Shown: positions 23,954-32,585, counted from the stretch's first letter. The stretch: 64,000 nucleotides of DNA from SVQP01 sp045658965 (GCA_045658965.1 JAZOVZ010000025.1:1-64000), one strand, 5' to 3'. Notes: a model not told the origin generated them from the letters alone. Program-made: numbers and translations.

Positions 23954-25279
23954 ATGAAAAAGTATCTCGTATTCTTGGTTGCTCTTGTGTTTGCCGTAAG
24001 CTTATTTGCCATGCCCCGTGTTTTTGCACAGGAACAGACCGCGACCTCGGATTGGATCATCACCGAATTTGGCGCAAACCAAATGGGAAAAGAGGGATAT
24101 ACCAACGGTTACACCGAAGACGTTGATGAGGACTGCTTTGAGTTTATCGAAATATACAACAACTCCGGCAGAGAATTAGACCTGTATAATTATGCCATTA
24201 CTTATAGTAATGCAAGGCGTGAAACCCCCGAATTTGAAAATACCGTGCAAAGATACACGCCCTTCAAGCCGGGTGATTATCTGGACGACGCCACCCTTGT
24301 TCCCAATACGGGGATTATCGGTGATCTGTCCAACATGCCCACCAACCCCGATACCTGCATGGTCGCACCCGGTGAGGTGGTTGTGCTGTGGATGATGTAT
24401 TACGATGCATACCGTGCCGCATTCAACGATGGTAAGGGTATGTCGATAGATGATTTCCGCGCACATTGGGGCATTCCCGAGAGCGTTAAGGTGATTGCGG
24501 TTGACGGTAACGGCAATGCGACCAATGGAGGTAACCCCAAGAATTTCAACGTGATCAATTCCGGCATTGGTACGTACGGTATTGCGCTGCAGAATGATGC
24601 CATGAACGATACTGCAAACGCACCGGACGGCGTATTGACGGGCAGTTATCTCGATAATCCCAATATGGTTTTCTGGGCAACGCTTGACTACGAAAACGTG
24701 ATCTTGTTCGGCGAGCCGATGGATAATCAAACCATCAATTTCACTTGGGACTTTGGCGGCTACACGCTGATAGACGAGGCTGTAACGGATTATGCTTTCG
24801 AGGAGTATACTTTTGACGCTCGCCGCGGTTACGTGCTCTCGGCATGTGATCAGCCCACGCCCGGCGCACTCAACGCCATTCAGAAGATGACCTTGGATGT
24901 GGAGCTTGAAGAGGGTGAGAGCTATGCGTTCAGCGATGAATGTATGTATTGGCCCATTACCGGTCGCAAGATGCTCGGCTTTGAGATCAACGGTGAGCTT
25001 TACGAGGGTGAGGTAACCTTTACCGCTCCCAAGGCGGGGAAGTATGAGTTTGACATTTTCTTTGAGGATGAGTCAGGCGCTACCTCCGAGGAGCCTGCGA
25101 CCGAAGAGGTGACCGAAGAGGTGACCGAAGAGATCACGACGGAGCAAGTGACAGAAACGCCTGCAAATGCAGAAACGCAGGCAGAGCAAAGTAAGGGAGG
25201 ATGCGGTTCGGTATTGACCGCAGCACTCATTCCATGCCTTGCGGTTGCAGCTTCTTGCATATTCAAAAAACGTCACTGA
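23954..25279 (+). CDS. Secreted, C-terminally anchored lamin-tail-domain protein
   Basis: A 441-residue exported protein. Residues 1-25 form a signal peptide (KKYLVFLVALVFAVSLFAMPRVFA). The next ~270 residues include DWIITEFGAN...FEFIEIYNNSGRELDLYNYAI, which resembles a lamin-tail (LTD) beta domain, then a beta-rich domain (LEEGESYAFSDECMYWP). A Glu/Thr-rich stalk (EEVTEEVTEEITTEQVTE) leads to GGCGS, a hydrophobic helix and a KKRH tail, a common anchor type in gut Clostridia surface proteins. It stands alone between a promoter and a terminator. Ligand unknown. Confidence 0.75.
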   Translation: MKKYLVFLVALVFAVSLFAMPRVFAQEQTATSDWIITEFGANQMGKEGYTNGYTEDVDEDCFEFIEIYNNSGRELDLYNYAITYSNARRETPEFENTVQRYTPFKPGDYLDDATLVPNTGIIGDLSNMPTNPDTCMVAPGEVVVLWMMYYDAYRAAFNDGKGMSIDDFRAHWGIPESVKVIAVDGNGNATNGGNPKNFNVINSGIGTYGIALQNDAMNDTANAPDGVLTGSYLDNPNMVFWATLDYENVILFGEPMDNQTINFTWDFGGYTLIDEAVTDYAFEEYTFDARRGYVLSACDQPTPGALNAIQKMTLDVELEEGESYAFSDECMYWPITGRKMLGFEINGELYEGEVTFTAPKAGKYEFDIFFEDESGATSEEPATEEVTEEVTEEITTEQVTETPANAETQAEQSKGGCGSVLTAALIPCLAVAASCIFKKRH

Positions 25280-25291
25280 CGTATTACGCTC

Positions 25292-25330
25292 AAGCAAGGG
25301 CGGGCAAGTTGCCTGTCCTTGCTTTTGTTT
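25292..25330 (+). terminator. Intrinsic terminator after the lamin-tail gene
   Basis: AAGCAAGG...CCTTGCTT stem with an inner GGCA/TGCC pairing, followed by TTGTTTT. Confidence 0.8.
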
Positions 25331-25352
25331 TGATAAAATTTTGAAAAATCTC

Positions 25353-25381
25353 TTGCAAAAGTGCAGATTTTGTGATATAAT
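25353..25381 (+). promoter_or_regulatory. Promoter of the two-TM membrane protein gene
   Basis: TTGCAA, 17-nt spacer, TATAAT with a TGA extended -10. Confidence 0.7.
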
Positions 25382-25455
25382 CATGATGTACGCTTGTGTG
25401 CGCAGTTTTTTTGCGTTTTGAAATACAGATCACTCCGGAAAAGAGGAATAAATAC

Positions 25456-26133
25456 ATGGATTCTTTGAAGAAAAATTTGTCGACTATTCTGCTTGTTGCA
25501 GGTGTTGTTTGTTTGCTGATCGCCGTCGTGATGGCGGTTGCCACGATCGCAGGCTGGAGCAATAACGTAGGGCTTATTAACGTCATGCTCATGCTAGCTG
25601 CCGTGCTTTTCCTGGCTCTTGGCGGACTTGTGATGTACCTTGCAATGCTTACCACTACGGTTACCAAGCATTTCTTCCTCTACGATAAAAACACGGGAAA
25701 GAATATCAGACCCGCTGAGCTGACCTTTGATATGGTCAACAAGCGCATGGGTTACTTTATGTCTCGCATGGCTTCCTCCGAGCGTCAGGTCTGGAGTGCA
25801 AATATCGTGGGCAGCGACGATCACCGCTTCGGAAAGAACGAAGTGTACCGTCCTTTGATGGCTTACAAGATGATCTACGACCTGACCGAGCGTAACAGCC
25901 CCGAGTACTGGCAGCTGTTTGCCAAGGCAGACGTTGCCATCATTTCCTCGATCTGCGACGCACTGAGTGATAACGACGATGCACAGCTGGGAGCAACGCT
26001 TGTGTTCTTACGTGAGCATCACGCAGACAATATTGAAAAGATCAGCCGCTTCTTTATGGACAATCGTGCCTATATGCAAAAGCAAATGCTCAAGTACGTA
26101 CAGGCACATGTGGACAGCATGTATATGGAATGA
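25456..26133 (+). CDS. Membrane protein of unknown function, two N-terminal TM helices
   Basis: A 225-residue protein not recognised as a known family. Two hydrophobic helices (residues ~10-32 and ~40-64) are followed by a ~155-residue soluble, probably cytoplasmic part with mixed helices and charged residues (FLYDKNTGKNIRPAELTFDMVNKRMGYF at its start). No catalytic motif is evident. AAGAGG lies 8 nt before ATG 25456, which is preferred over the in-frame start at 25396. It has its own promoter and terminator, so it is monocistronic. Confidence 0.7.
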   Translation: MDSLKKNLSTILLVAGVVCLLIAVVMAVATIAGWSNNVGLINVMLMLAAVLFLALGGLVMYLAMLTTTVTKHFFLYDKNTGKNIRPAELTFDMVNKRMGYFMSRMASSERQVWSANIVGSDDHRFGKNEVYRPLMAYKMIYDLTERNSPEYWQLFAKADVAIISSICDALSDNDDAQLGATLVFLREHHADNIEKISRFFMDNRAYMQKQMLKYVQAHVDSMYME

Positions 26134-26138
26134 TCGAG

Positions 26139-26168
26139 AGGCGGGAGCTTTCCCGCCTTTTGCTTTTT
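26139..26168 (+). terminator. Intrinsic terminator
   Basis: AGGCGGGA-gctt-TCCCGCCT stem followed by TTTGCTTTTTT. Confidence 0.85.
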
Positions 26169-26196
26169 TATCCTTTAATCGAAAGGAGAATGACTT

Positions 26197-26901
26197 ATGT
26201 TTACAATCAAGGTTGCAGGCGTTTGCGTAGAGATCGACAACCGCTATGGGTTTGTTGAGGACGTTTGCAGAGACTATATTGTCAGAAACGGGGAGGAGCC
26301 CGCATTCCGCGTGCAGATCACGAGCGACGAGGTGCACCGCATGCTCTCGGGCGCGACCTGGAATCTGACCGCGCCCATGGCGGAGAGTTATCTGATCAAC
26401 CGTCAGCTTTGCCGCAAAATGGCGGAGTATGACGCGTATCTCTTCCACTCCGCGGTGATTACCTATAAAGGCAAGTGCATTGCGTTTTCGGGCAAGAGAG
26501 GCACGGGAAAGAGCACGCATATCGGTCTTTGGAAGGATAAATTCGGCAAGGACGTGACCGTGATTAACGGTGACAAGCCCTTGCTTGCGCTGCGAGAGGG
26601 CAAGCTGATCGCCCACGGTACGCCCTGGTGCGGCAAGGAGGGCTGGCAGACCAACACCGCCCGTGCGCTTGATGCCGTGGTATTCTTGGAGCAAGCCAAG
26701 ACAAACGAGATCAAAGCCATCGGAAAAGAGGAGTTCACGCACCGTCTTAGCGAGCAGATATTGCCGCCCGCCAACCGCGACACGGCGGATAAATTCGTGG
26801 AGCTGCTCCACCACACGGTCGAGCACGTGCCCGCTTACGTGCTCAAGTGCAACATGAACACTACGGCTGTGGATACCGTGGTCAGGGAGCTGTACAAATA
26901 A
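26197..26901 (+). CDS. HPr-kinase/PEPCK-fold P-loop ATPase
   Basis: A 234-residue single-domain protein. FSGKRGTGKST (about 98-107) is the P-loop in the style of HPr(Ser) kinase and PEP-carboxykinase-fold kinases; VINGDKPLL supplies the metal-binding Asp, and HGTPWCGKEGW matches the conserved GTPWxGK loop seen in HprK-related proteins. The N-terminal ~85 residues are a beta-rich region found in peptide-modification relatives. It is not a canonical HprK (the N-terminal domain and length differ). The substrate is unknown; no precursor peptide or PqqD/RRE-type gene is adjacent. Confidence 0.72.
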   Translation: MFTIKVAGVCVEIDNRYGFVEDVCRDYIVRNGEEPAFRVQITSDEVHRMLSGATWNLTAPMAESYLINRQLCRKMAEYDAYLFHSAVITYKGKCIAFSGKRGTGKSTHIGLWKDKFGKDVTVINGDKPLLALREGKLIAHGTPWCGKEGWQTNTARALDAVVFLEQAKTNEIKAIGKEEFTHRLSEQILPPANRDTADKFVELLHHTVEHVPAYVLKCNMNTTAVDTVVRELYK

Positions 26902-26914
26902 AGCAAAAGCATGC

Positions 26915-26949
26915 GCGTTGCGCCCGGGGAAGGGCGCAACGCTTTTTTT
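26915..26949 (+). terminator. Intrinsic terminator
   Basis: A perfect 11-bp stem GCGTTGCGCCC with its complement, GGGGAA loop, and TTTTTTT tail. Confidence 0.92.
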
Positions 26950-26969
26950 GCTTTTGTCAAGATTTTTCC

Positions 26970-26998
26970 TTGACAAACTCTTCATATTATGTTATTAT
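26970..26998 (+). promoter_or_regulatory. Promoter of the Na+-pump decarboxylase operon
   Basis: TTGACA, 17-nt spacer, TATTAT with TGT extended -10. An 83-nt AT-rich leader follows before the first start codon. Confidence 0.7.
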
Positions 26999-27081
26999 AT
27001 AATTAAACTGGCGGAGAATGGTTTTTGATGTTAAATCAAGCCGATTTTCGCGTAAATTTAGGCAACTTGGAGGACTTCTGA

Positions 27082-28401
27082 ATGGAAAGAACGCAAACCA
27101 AAGGCAATCAGAAGATCGCGCTTTTGTTTGATGCGGGCACGTTTGTCGAAACGGGTGCTTACATCAAGCGTGCGGGCTGTGCCGAGGAGTATGAGGGCGT
27201 GATCTGCGGCTACGGCTCTGTAGACGGTAAGCTGGCATTCGCTTTCGTACAGGATGGCGACCGCATGAAGGGCGCGTTTGATGCAACGGGCGCGAAAAAG
27301 ATCACCGCGCTTTACAAAATGGCAATGAGTGCAGGCGCACCCGTCATCGGTGTGTTTGACAGCGCAGGCGCACTCGTACCCGAGGGCAGCGCAGTGCTGT
27401 CCGCGTACGGACAGCTGCTGGCTGATATCAGTGCGGCATCCGGTGTGATCCCGCAGATCAGCGTGATCTCGGGCAGCTGCACGGGTCTTTGTGCAGTAGC
27501 GGCAGGCATGTTTGACGTCAAGATCGCAGCCGACACCGCAAAGGTCTACCTGATCACCGAAAAGGATGAAGCACTCGATGCAGATCTGATCTGCAAGAGC
27601 GAGGACGAGGCATTCTCGGCTGCAAGAAAGCTGATTGAGCTTCTGCCTTCCAACAATAAAGACTGTGCGATCATGCAGGTCGCAGATCCTGCGGAGCGCG
27701 CAACCCTTGCCGACGTGCAGGACACCCGCGCACTGCTTGACGATATTTGTGACGCAGGCAACGTACTGCTCTTGGGCGAGCAGAAAAAGGACGGCATGCT
27801 GTTGGCAATCGCAACCATTGGCGGCGTGACCGTTGGTGTGGTTGCAACCGACCGCGCGCAGAACGGCGGCAAGCTGACCCACAAGGGCGCACGCCGTGCG
27901 GCAAGCCTGGTGTCTCTTTGCGACAGCCTGCATATTCCCGTTGTGACCTTGGTAGACTCCGAGGGCATCGCGCCCAAGTGCACCGCTTGCGGTGTCAAGG
28001 CGTACGGCGCACTTTCGGGTGCTTACGCAAACGCCACCTGCGCAAAGGTGAGCGTTGTGACCGGTAACGCATACGGTGCAGCGTTTACGCTGCTGGGCAG
28101 CCGCGCACAGGGTGCGGATCTGGCACTCGCACTTCCTGAGGCGTGCATCAGCGCAATGGATCCCGCAACGGCAGTTGCATTCCTGCATAACGACGAGATC
28201 ACGGCTGATAAATCCAGAGCCGAGGTGGAGGCGGAGTACAAGGCAACCCACGCAAGCGCGCAGGCAGCAGCAGAGAAGGGCGATATCGACGATATCGTGC
28301 CCGCAGAGGAGCTTCGTGCCCGCATTTGCGCAGCACTTTATATGCTGAACACCAAGGCTGACGGCACGCTCTCCCGCCGTCATGCAAATCTGCCTCTCTG
28401 A
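27082..28401 (+). CDS. Acyl-CoA carboxyltransferase subunit (MmdA / 12S-like)
   Basis: A 439-residue crotonase-fold carboxyltransferase that moves CO2 between an acyl-CoA and biotin. Typical segments are LFDAGTFVETGAY, GVFDSAGALVPEGSAVLSAYG, SGSCTGLCAVAAGMFD in the N-half, KLTHKGARRAASLVSLCD and VTLVDSEGIAPKCTACG in the C-half, and the MmdA-like end RRHANLPL. It is about 70 residues shorter than usual (~510): the N-terminal region before the DxGTFVE segment is missing. It leads a five-gene operon with OadG-like, biotin carrier, OadB and OadA genes. Methylmalonyl-CoA is the likely but unproven substrate. Confidence 0.85.
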   Translation: MERTQTKGNQKIALLFDAGTFVETGAYIKRAGCAEEYEGVICGYGSVDGKLAFAFVQDGDRMKGAFDATGAKKITALYKMAMSAGAPVIGVFDSAGALVPEGSAVLSAYGQLLADISAASGVIPQISVISGSCTGLCAVAAGMFDVKIAADTAKVYLITEKDEALDADLICKSEDEAFSAARKLIELLPSNNKDCAIMQVADPAERATLADVQDTRALLDDICDAGNVLLLGEQKKDGMLLAIATIGGVTVGVVATDRAQNGGKLTHKGARRAASLVSLCDSLHIPVVTLVDSEGIAPKCTACGVKAYGALSGAYANATCAKVSVVTGNAYGAAFTLLGSRAQGADLALALPEACISAMDPATAVAFLHNDEITADKSRAEVEAEYKATHASAQAAAEKGDIDDIVPAEELRARICAALYMLNTKADGTLSRRHANLPL

Positions 28402-28413
28402 TAGGAGGAAGAT

Positions 28414-28962
28414 ATGAATAAAAGAATTTTGACAAGGCTTTTGGCACTTGTTTCGGTGCTTGCGCTGCTGCTTGGCATGAGCGTGCTTGGTATTTGCGCT
28501 GCAAGCGAGACCGAGGCTGCTGAGATCGAGAGCACGGTGACCGAGCAAGAAACCGAAAGCCAAAAGAAAAATCCCACAAACGAAGAGCTGGGCGGCTTTT
28601 TCTCGGCAGAGCGTATCAAGTACGCCGTGCTGGTATCGGTGCAGGGTATGGTGATGATCTTCCTTGTGCTGAGCATTCTGTGGGGTGTTGTGGCTTTGAT
28701 GAAGGTCTTTTTGCATGATATTCCCGCAAAAAAGGCTGCAAAGCAGGCAGCCCTTGCCAAGGCAGTCGAGGTGGCGGCAGCTCCCGTGGAGGAGAGTGCT
28801 GTGATTGCCGCTTCCGAAGAGGATGAGGGCGAGATCGTGGCAGCCATTACCGCTGCGATTGCGGCTATGCTGCAAAGCGAGGAATACAAGGGTCAATTTG
28901 AAAGCGGATTTCGCGTCGTGTCCTTTACGCGTAAGGGCGGCGCTTGGAACAAACAAAATTGA
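28414..28962 (+). CDS. OadG/MmdD-family small membrane subunit
   Basis: A 182-residue small subunit of the Na+-translocating decarboxylase. It has a signal-like N-terminal helix (residues ~8-31), an acidic linker (SETEAAEIESTVTEQETES), one transmembrane helix (VLVSVQGMVMIFLVLSILWG), an Ala-rich cytoplasmic linker, and the C-terminal signature FRVVSFTRKGGAW, which is characteristic of this family. It would tether the soluble carboxyltransferase to the OadB-like pump. It is encoded between the MmdA-like and biotin carrier genes. Confidence 0.85.
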   Translation: MNKRILTRLLALVSVLALLLGMSVLGICAASETEAAEIESTVTEQETESQKKNPTNEELGGFFSAERIKYAVLVSVQGMVMIFLVLSILWGVVALMKVFLHDIPAKKAAKQAALAKAVEVAAAPVEESAVIAASEEDEGEIVAAITAAIAAMLQSEEYKGQFESGFRVVSFTRKGGAWNKQN

Positions 28963-28983
28963 GAAAGGGTTTGGTACATTACA

Positions 28984-29355
28984 ATGAAAAGATTTACAGT
29001 TACCGTAAACGGAACGGCATATGACGTCGTAGTAGAAGAGGTCAGCGAGGACGCAGCTCCCGCTCCCGTAGCAGCACCCAAGGCAGCCCCCGCTCCCAAG
29101 GCAGCACCTAAGGCAGCTCCCAAGGCAAGCGGTGCACAGGGTAGCGTACAGATCAAGGCTCCCATGCCCGGTAATATTCTCAAGGTGAACGTCAAGGCAG
29201 GCGAAAAGGTTGCCAAGGGCGCAGTTGTTGCCGTACTTGAGGCTATGAAGATGGAAAACGAGATCTTTGCTCCCCAGGACGGCACTATCGCATCGGTTGA
29301 GGTTGCACAGGGCACCTCTGTTACTGCCGATCAGGTCATCATCACCATGAACTAA
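28984..29355 (+). CDS. Biotin carboxyl carrier protein of the decarboxylase
   Basis: A 123-residue biotinyl carrier. A short N-terminal domain (KRFTVTVNGTAYDVVVEEV) and a flexible Ala/Pro/Lys linker precede the lipoyl/biotinyl domain with EAMKMENE; Lys89 is the predicted biotinylation site. The swinging linker is typical of MmdC and the 1.3S subunit of transcarboxylase. It lies between the OadG-like and OadB genes and is the only biotin domain in the cluster, so both carboxyltransferases must share it. Confidence 0.94.
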   Translation: MKRFTVTVNGTAYDVVVEEVSEDAAPAPVAAPKAAPAPKAAPKAAPKASGAQGSVQIKAPMPGNILKVNVKAGEKVAKGAVVAVLEAMKMENEIFAPQDGTIASVEVAQGTSVTADQVIITMN

Positions 29356-29374
29356 GCCCGAAAGGATACGTATT

Positions 29375-30607
29375 ATGCTTGACAGTTTGTTAGAATTTCT
29401 GACAGGCACGGGTATCTGGCAGCTGTTTTTCAAGGCTGCCGAGGGTGAAGGCATGTTTTCGCTTGCAGACCAAGCGTGGGCGTTTGACGTAAATTGCTGG
29501 CAAACGGTAGTGATGCTGCTGGTTTCCTTCGTGCTCATCTATCTTGCCATCGGCAAGAAGTTTGAGCCGCTGCTGCTTCTGCCCATCGCCGTAGGCATGC
29601 TGCTGACAAACCTGCCCGGTGCAGGTATGTTCCACCTGGATTTCTTTATCGCGGAATCGGTGGATTACATGCACGTGCTGCATCACGGCGGTCTGCTTGA
29701 CCTTTTGTACCTTGGCGTTAAGCTTGGTATTTACCCCTGTCTGATTTTTATCGGCATCGGCGCGATGACCGATTTTACTCCTTTGATCGCAAATCCCAAG
29801 AGCCTACTCATCGGTGCGGGCGCGCAGCTTGGCGTGTTCGTAGCTTTCTCGGCAGCTCTGCTTTCCGCAATGTTCGGACTTGAGGCAGCCGCTGCGATCG
29901 GTATCATCGGCGGTGCGGACGGACCTACTGCCATCACCGTTACCAAAACGCTTGCCCCCTCGCTGCTTGGCGCGATCGCGATTGCAGCGTACAGCTACAT
30001 GGCGCTCATTCCCATGATCCAGCCTCCCTTTATGCGTCTTTTGACCACCAAAAAGGAAAGACAGATCAAAATGACGGGTCTGCGCAGCGTATCCAAGCTG
30101 GAAAAGATCATTTTCCCCATCGTGGTGACCGTTGTCGTTGGCTTGATCGTACCCGACGCGCTGACGCTGATCGGCTGCTTGATGTTTGGTAACCTGCTCA
30201 ACGTGTGCGGCGTGACCGAGCGTCTTTCCAAGACGGTGCAGAACGAGCTGATGAATATCGTCACGGTATTCCTCGGCATCAGCGTAGGTGCTACGGCAAG
30301 TGCCGCAAACTTCCTGCGCTTTGAAACGCTGCTGATCATCTTCTGCGGTCTGGTTGCATTCTGCATTTCCACCTGCGGCGGCTTGATCACCGCAAAGATC
30401 ATGAACTGGATCACGGGCGGCAAGATCAATCCGCTGATCGGCTCTGCGGGCGTTTCCGCTGTTCCTATGGCAGCACGTGTTTCGCAGATCGAGGGTCAGA
30501 AGGCGGATCCCTCCAACTTCCTTCTCATGCACGCCATGGGACCCAACGTTGCAGGCGTTATCGGCTCTGCAGTCGCGGCAGGCGTATTCCTGTCCATGTT
30601 TGCTTAA
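29375..30607 (+). CDS. oadB: Na+-translocating decarboxylase beta subunit (OadB/MmdB)
   Basis: A 410-residue multi-pass membrane protein that decarboxylates carboxybiotin and exports Na+. Family segments are LLPIAVGMLLTNLP, GIGAMTDFTPLIANP, the signature IGGADGPTAITVTK (pump-site Asp), GNLLNVCGVTERLSKT and SAVPMAARVSQ, with MHAMGPNVAGVIGSA at the C-terminus. Length and topology fit the family. It is the membrane engine of the operon and stores decarboxylation energy as a sodium gradient. Confidence 0.95.
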   Translation: MLDSLLEFLTGTGIWQLFFKAAEGEGMFSLADQAWAFDVNCWQTVVMLLVSFVLIYLAIGKKFEPLLLLPIAVGMLLTNLPGAGMFHLDFFIAESVDYMHVLHHGGLLDLLYLGVKLGIYPCLIFIGIGAMTDFTPLIANPKSLLIGAGAQLGVFVAFSAALLSAMFGLEAAAAIGIIGGADGPTAITVTKTLAPSLLGAIAIAAYSYMALIPMIQPPFMRLLTTKKERQIKMTGLRSVSKLEKIIFPIVVTVVVGLIVPDALTLIGCLMFGNLLNVCGVTERLSKTVQNELMNIVTVFLGISVGATASAANFLRFETLLIIFCGLVAFCISTCGGLITAKIMNWITGGKINPLIGSAGVSAVPMAARVSQIEGQKADPSNFLLMHAMGPNVAGVIGSAVAAGVFLSMFA

Positions 30608-30625
30608 GAAAGGGTAATTGACAAT

Positions 30626-32023
30626 ATGGCACAACTCAAAATTACAGAAACCGTACTGCGTGACTCTCACCAGTCACTCATTGCGACGAGAATGACTACA
30701 GAGGAAATGCTTCCTATCCTGGAGGAAATGGATAAGGTCGGCTACCACTCCCTTGAGGCGTGGGGCGGCGCAACCTTTGACTCCTGCATGCGTTTTCTCA
30801 ATGAAGATCCCTGGGAAAGACTGCGCACCATCCGTGCACACGTCAAGAATACCAAGCTGCAAATGCTGTTCCGCGGTCAGAACATTCTGGGCTATCGCCA
30901 CTATTCCGACGACGTGGTTGCATATTTCGTGCAGAAGTGCATTGCCAACGGTATTGATATCATTCGTATCTTTGACGCACTCAACGATCCCCGTAACTTA
31001 AAGACTGCCATTGACGCGACCAAGCGCGAGGGCGGTCACGTGCAGGCTGCATTCAGCTATACCACGGGTCCCGTATATACCATGGAGTATTACGCAAAGT
31101 ACGCAAAGCAGCTTGAGGAAATGGGTGCGGATTCTATCTGCATCAAGGACATGGCAGGCTTGCTTAAGCCTTACGATGCTTACGAGCTTGTCAAGACGCT
31201 CAAGGCAAGCACCAGCCTTCCCGTACAGTTGCACACCCACTATACAGCAGGTCTTGCTTCCATGACGCTCTTGAAGGCTGCAGAGGCAGGCGTGGACGTA
31301 GTGGATACCGCAATTTCTCCCATGGCAATGGGTACCTCCCAGCCTCCCACAGAGACCTTTGTGGCAGCGGTGCAGGGAACGCCTTACGACACCGGACTTG
31401 ATCTGAATCAGCTCAATAAGATCTCCAAGCACTTCGCACCTCTGCGTGAGAAGTACCTGGCATCGGGTCAGCTCAATCCCAAGGCACTGGCAGTTGACGT
31501 CAACGCGCTGCTTTATCAGGTGCCCGGCGGTATGCTTTCCAACCTGATGAAGCAGCTTGCTGACGCAGGCAGATCCCACCAGCTGACCGAGGTGCTTGAG
31601 GAAGTACCGCGCGTCCGTGCAGACGTTGGTTATCCTCCTCTGGTTACCCCCTCGTCGCAGATCGTTGGTACGCAGGCTGTGTATAACGTCATCATGGGTC
31701 AGCGTTACAAGACCGTGACCAAGGAATTCAAGGATATCGTACTTGGTAAGTACGGCAAGACGCCCATGGAGATCGACGATGCGTTTGCAAAGAGCATCAT
31801 CGGTGACGCGCAGCGCATTGCCTACAGACCCGCAGACGATCTTGCTCCCGAGCTGGACGCTATCCGCGCACGCATTCCCGCAGGACTTGTCGAGCAGGAC
31901 GAGGACGTGCTTTCCTATGCGCTGTTCGAGCAGATCGCGCTCAAGTTCTTTGAGTACAGAAAGAACCAGAAGTACGGCGTAGACGCCAATGCCGACAAGG
32001 CAAACGGCATCCATACCGTCTAA
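30626..32023 (+). CDS. oadA: Oxaloacetate decarboxylase alpha / 5S-like carboxyltransferase
   Basis: A 465-residue pyruvate/oxaloacetate carboxyltransferase. The HMGL-like TIM barrel carries TETVLRDSHQSLIATRM, EAWGGATFDSCMRFL, MLFRGQNILGYRHY, CIKDMAGLLKP and LHTHYTAGLA, giving the metal Asp, catalytic Lys and His residues. The PYC_OADA C-terminal domain ends without the biotinyl domain that full-length OadA (~590 residues) carries. This makes it the counterpart of the transcarboxylase 5S subunit, dependent on the separate carrier. It is the last gene of the operon, followed by a strong terminator. Confidence 0.92.
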   Translation: MAQLKITETVLRDSHQSLIATRMTTEEMLPILEEMDKVGYHSLEAWGGATFDSCMRFLNEDPWERLRTIRAHVKNTKLQMLFRGQNILGYRHYSDDVVAYFVQKCIANGIDIIRIFDALNDPRNLKTAIDATKREGGHVQAAFSYTTGPVYTMEYYAKYAKQLEEMGADSICIKDMAGLLKPYDAYELVKTLKASTSLPVQLHTHYTAGLASMTLLKAAEAGVDVVDTAISPMAMGTSQPPTETFVAAVQGTPYDTGLDLNQLNKISKHFAPLREKYLASGQLNPKALAVDVNALLYQVPGGMLSNLMKQLADAGRSHQLTEVLEEVPRVRADVGYPPLVTPSSQIVGTQAVYNVIMGQRYKTVTKEFKDIVLGKYGKTPMEIDDAFAKSIIGDAQRIAYRPADDLAPELDAIRARIPAGLVEQDEDVLSYALFEQIALKFFEYRKNQKYGVDANADKANGIHTV

Positions 32024-32028
32024 AATAG

Positions 32029-32057
32029 AAAAAAGGACAGGAAACTGTCCTTTTTTT
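32029..32057 (+). terminator. Intrinsic terminator of the decarboxylase operon
   Basis: AAAAAAGGACAG-gaaa-CTGTCC stem with TTTTTTT; bidirectional in appearance. Confidence 0.92.
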
Positions 32058-32059
32058 CT

Positions 32060-32475
32060 ACCCCAAAAACAATGAAAAGTTTTCGCCCGCCTTTTTCAGA
32101 AAAGCATGGTGGCGTGTGAATGTTATCATACTTTCGAGTGTTTCTGACGCCACCCTGATGCTGAACTTCGCAGAAGTCCAGCATCTAAAACTCAACCGGC
32201 AGCGCCCTTGGTCGCCTCCGCAGAGGCGAAACTTATCTTTCGCTGTTTTTGGTTCTTTTTGCAGCTCCTTGCTCAAAAAGAACGGAAACGGTTTTCTCAC
32301 ATAATATCTCGTGGGATACGTTGATTTGACTCACTCCGTTCTTTTTGGCAAAATTGCCGCAAAAAGAACCAAAAACGGCGTGAAAAGAATTTCGCTCGTT
32401 GCGACGAGCGACGAGGGCTTTGCGCCCTCGACCTGCACAAACTTTTGAAAAAGTTTGATCAAAACTTTCGTGAGA
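32060..32475. repeat. Inverted repeat element, family shared with 41.0-41.2 kb
   Basis: This gene-free interval contains two divergent copies of one repeat in opposite orientation. The block GGTTCTTTTTGCAGCTCC...AAAAAGAACGG...TTTTCTCACATAA (~32238-32305) mirrors TTCTTTTTGGCAAAATTGCCGCAAAAAGAACC (~32340-32371). A TCGCCTCCGCAGAGGCGAAA palindrome lies at about 32210-32230 and an AAACTTTTGAAAAAGTTT palindrome near 32441-32458. No credible gene is present up to the promoter at 32514. It may be a non-autonomous mobile element. Confidence 0.6.
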
Positions 32476-32513
32476 ATTTCATGAGTTTTCTAAATAAATT
32501 CCGCAAAAAACAT

Positions 32514-32542
32514 TTGACAAAAGGGAATTCTTATGCTATAAT
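32514..32542 (+). promoter_or_regulatory. Promoter of the DUF512-der operon
   Basis: TTGACA, 17-nt spacer, TATAAT with TGC extended -10, 43 nt before the chosen start. Confidence 0.85.
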
Positions 32543-32585
32543 ATTATGATTAAAATGTATAACTATGCCCAAAGGGGGGATGAGA

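Noticed and set aside
27058..29538. 826-codon minus-strand frame opposite the decarboxylase genes
   Set aside because: Spans several real genes with conserved motifs on the plus strand; product is Cys/His-rich low-complexity.
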